From positions 1-34,253 of the forward strand of contig JACPCH010000028.1 of assembly GCA_016179875.1 (NCBI GenBank): a stretch of 34,253 bases of DNA, given 5' to 3'. This document shows, piece after piece, positions 32,294 through 34,253 of the stretch; the stretch's first letter is position 1; every line of letters begins with the position of its first letter. The DNA is from Candidatus Rokuibacteriota bacterium (GTDB lineage: Bacteria; Methylomirabilota; Methylomirabilia; Rokubacteriales; CSP1-6). The position numbers were made by a program, and so were the translations under genes. The notes below the pieces were generated by a model, which had not been told where the DNA came from, did not search any database, and saw only the letters and a program-made list of their open reading frames with translations.

Positions 32294-33372
32294 ATGGCCG
32301 CCGGCACCGGATCATCGTCATCGAGCGCAGCCCGCGGCACGTCTTCACGCCGTCGTTCCTCTGGATGATGCTCGGCTGGCGTGAGCCTCAGGCGATCAGC
32401 CGCGACCTGGCCCGGCTGGGCCGCAAGGGAATCGAGGTGGTCCAGGAGGAGATCCGCGAGATCGACCCCGTGCGGCGCCGGGTGAGGACCGAGCGCCAGG
32501 AGATCGCGGCCGACCACCTCGTCGTCTCGCTCGGCGCCGAGGGGTGGCTGGGCGGCCCGCCGGGCCTCGCGGAGGCCGGCCACAACCTCTACGACCTGGG
32601 CGGCACGCTCCGCCTCCGCGACGCGCTGAGCGAATTCCGCGGCGGCCGGGTGGCCGTCCTGATCGCGGGACTGCCCTTCAAGTGCCCGGCCGCGCCCTAC
32701 GAAGCCGCGATGCTGCTCGAGGCCTCGCTCCGCCGGCGCGGGCTGCGCGAGCGATCCCCCGTCGATCTCTACACGCCCGAGACGCTCCCGATGCCCGTCG
32801 CGGGCAAGGCGCTGGGCGAGGCCCTGAAGGGGATGGTGGAGGACAAGGGCGTCGGCTTCCACCCCCAGCACAAGCTCGCCTCGGTCGATCCCGCGCGGCG
32901 GGAGCTGGCGTTCGAGAACGGCGTCAAGGCCGGCTACGACCTCCTCGTGGTCATCCCGCCGCACCGCTGTCCGCCCGTCGTGAAGGAGGCGGGGCTCACG
33001 GGGGAAACCGGATGGGTGCCGGTGGACAGGGCGAGCCTCGCGACCTCCCACGAGCGCGTGTTCGCGATCGGCGACGTGACGGCCATCAAGCTGCCGGTCG
33101 GGCTGATGCTGCCGAAGGCGGGCGTCTTCGCCCACGCGGAGGCCGAGGTGGTCGCCCACAACCTCGCCGCCGAGATCACGGGGCGGGGAGTGCCCAGGCA
33201 CTTCGACGGCTTCGGCTCCTGCTTCGTGGAAATGGGCGACGGCGTCGCCGCCTACGCCAAGGGGAACTTCTATGCCGAGCCGGCGCCGGCGATGACCCTC
33301 CGGTCGCCGAGCCGCGTCTGGCACTGGAGCAAGATCTACGTCGAGAAGTCGTGGCTGCGGCGCTGGTTCTGA
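32294..33372 (+). pseudogene. Sulfide:quinone-reductase-like FAD oxidoreductase, N-terminal FAD motif missing
   Basis: The body (frame of 32293-33372) is an SQR/NDH-2-like flavoprotein: HRIIVIERSPRHVFTPSFLW, LARLGRKGIEVVQEEIREIDP, LVVSLGAEGW, GLPFKCPAAPYEAAML (Cys in the C-P-A-A-P-Y-E motif), FAIGDVTAIKLPVGLMLPKAGVFAHAEAEVVAHNLAAEI and the C-terminal amphipathic YVEKSWLRRWF. Cys also occur in PPHRCPPVV and FGSCFVE. The expected N-terminal GxGxxG FAD-binding strand (about 30 residues) is absent. A good GGAGGA and ATG at 32294 remain, but the ATG is out of frame with the body, so a deletion removed the FAD motif and shifted the frame. Sulfide:quinone reductases oxidise sulfide to sulfane sulfur, which fits the DsrE genes upstream. 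Confidence 0.78.
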
Positions 33373-33411
33373 CTCCGATGAGGCCGAAGCGCAACAAAGA
33401 GGATGACGCCG

Positions 33412-33567
33412 ATGGGACCGATGATGGTCATGGGAGGAGGCGGTGGGCGGTCGGCGGTGGCCGGCACGGATCGCGCGCTTGAAATCCTCAGAGAGCGTTA
33501 TGCTCGCGGGGACATCGACAAGGAGGAGTTCGAGACGAAACGCCGGGACCTGCGGCCGCAGGCGTGA
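33412..33567 (+). CDS. Short SHOCT-domain protein, probably missing its membrane segment
   Basis: A 51-residue product from ATG 33412 with AGAGGA upstream. The C-terminal part, DRALEILRERYARGDIDKEEFETKRRDL, is a SHOCT (short C-terminal) domain. Typical SHOCT proteins of this type are M/G-rich at the start, then have one hydrophobic transmembrane helix, then SHOCT. Here MGPMMVMGGGGGRSAVAGT leads straight into SHOCT, so the membrane helix appears deleted in frame. SHOCT domains are thought to mediate oligomerisation. It ends just before the PIG-L gene. Confidence 0.7.
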   Translation: MGPMMVMGGGGGRSAVAGTDRALEILRERYARGDIDKEEFETKRRDLRPQA

Positions 33568-33579
33568 TGGGGAGCGCCG

Positions 33580-34253
33580 TTGATCGAGCGCGTGGTCGTG
33601 GTGGCGGCCCACCCCGACGATGCGGAGACCGGCGCCGGAGGCACCGTGGCCACGCTGGTCCGGCAGGGTGCTCGGGTCACCTACGTCATCGTCACCAGCG
33701 GCACCATGGGGTCGAGCGACCGCGCGATGACCCCGGACCGCCTCGCACGGATCCGCGAGGCCGAACAGCGGAACGCCGCGCGGACGCTCGGGGTGGAGCA
33801 CGTCGAGTTCCTCGGCTACGACGACGGAGAAGTAGCGGACACGCGCGATTTCCGGCGAGACATCACCCGCCAGATCCGAAAGTGGCGCCCCGACCTCGTC
33901 ATCGCCCAGAACCCGCACCGCACGTACAACCTCTTCGCCTCGCATCGGGATCATCGCGTCACGGGAGGGGTCGTGCTCGACTGCGTCTACCCGCTCGCCC
34001 GCGATCACATGGCCTTTCCCGAGCTGCTCCCCGTGTACGAGCCCCACCGGGTGCGCGAGGTCTACATCATCAAGTGGCAGGAGGATGCCCACCAGGTCGC
34101 CGTGGACATCTCGGAGACGATGGACCTCAAGCTCGAGGCGATCGCGTGCCATCGGAGCCAGTTCCCCGACTTTCCGGCGATGGAGGCGCGCGTGCGCGAC
34201 CGTTGCGCGGCGCTGGGCAGGCCCCACGGGTATGCCTACGCCGAGACCTTCGA
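33580..34253 (+). CDS. PIG-L/LmbE-type deacetylase, 3' end beyond window
   Basis: At least 224 residues of a PIG-L (LmbE) family zinc-dependent N-deacetylase, which acts on GlcNAc-type sugars in thiol, antibiotic or glycolipid pathways. Zinc-site motifs are AHPDDAE (H11, D13, D14) and ASHRDHR. Other landmarks are GARVTYVIVTSGTMGSSD, RIREAEQRNAARTLGVEHVEFLGYDDGEV and AIACHRSQFPDF. The start is a TTG at 33580 with GGGGAG 5 bases upstream; the ATG at 33567 is in another frame. Family members in mycothiol/bacillithiol synthesis make low-molecular-weight thiols, of interest next to DsrE genes, but substrate is not shown here. Confidence 0.9.
   Translation, partial: MIERVVVVAAHPDDAETGAGGTVATLVRQGARVTYVIVTSGTMGSSDRAMTPDRLARIREAEQRNAARTLGVEHVEFLGYDDGEVADTRDFRRDITRQIRKWRPDLVIAQNPHRTYNLFASHRDHRVTGGVVLDCVYPLARDHMAFPELLPVYEPHRVREVYIIKWQEDAHQVAVDISETMDLKLEAIACHRSQFPDFPAMEARVRDRCAALGRPHGYAYAETF

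Overview
This is a very GC-rich (I estimate about 70 percent), densely packed bacterial chromosome segment. Genes overlap by 1-4 bases and intergenic space is scarce. The gene set is an F420-type oxidoreductase pair, acetamidase/formamidase, CoA transferase, dipeptide-type ABC transporter, formate-tetrahydrofolate ligase, GAF-GGDEF proteins and DsrE-family proteins next to an RND pump and an outer-membrane barrel. It fits an uncultured soil or sediment Gram-negative bacterium such as Rokubacteria/Methylomirabilota. That placement is inference from gene content only; no rRNA or other marker is present.

Layout. Positions 1-4025 hold a catabolic block. On the minus strand are a diiron-oxidase-like protein, a GlcG-like protein, a small HicB-like protein, a CoA transferase broken by a 40-bp tandem duplication, and the start of a secreted amidohydrolase. 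A gentisate-dioxygenase-like cupin diverges from them. Positions 4022-8944 form a signalling block. Three tandem GAF-GGDEF paralogues (minus) face away from an unrecognised repeat protein (plus), and both sides have a good sigma-54 (-24/-12) promoter. The middle paralogue appears to start at CTG, and the third has a decayed GGDEF site. Positions 8941-11230 hold an amidase / F420-type oxidoreductase operon. Positions 11399-14530 encode a 1043-residue HTH-PAS-GAF-GAF-GAF-PAS-GAF sensor with no kinase, preceded by a parS-like palindrome.

Positions 14523-17308 (minus) carry a lipoprotein, a uroporphyrinogen-decarboxylase-like protein and an ABC solute-binding protein. Positions 17574-23413 (plus) carry a DUF1015 protein, two ABC permeases (no ATPase in the window), formate-tetrahydrofolate ligase, an HPT protein and a response regulator with a CxxC-CxxC tail. 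Positions 23416-25683 (minus) carry pirin, a short-chain dehydrogenase and a PHP phosphoesterase.

The most interesting region is 25846-33372: an ArsR-type regulator, three consecutive DsrE-family genes, an RND/MMPL transporter, a LolA-like periplasmic protein and an outer-membrane barrel protein. After these come a truncated methyltransferase and a truncated sulfide:quinone-reductase-like flavoprotein. The first DsrE gene has an in-frame TGA exactly where the family has the first Cys of its C-G-x-C motif. A 7-bp hairpin lies 11 bases downstream, as expected of a bacterial SECIS element, so it is probably a selenoprotein. I read the set as a thiol/selenol-based sulfur- or selenium-responsive regulator and carrier system coupled to an envelope export complex; the coupling is inference.

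Several loci (17453, 22350, 31628, 32294, 33412) look like genes that lost internal or N-terminal segments. With the 40-bp duplication at 423-502, this suggests either ongoing gene decay or local assembly errors, and needs read-level checking.
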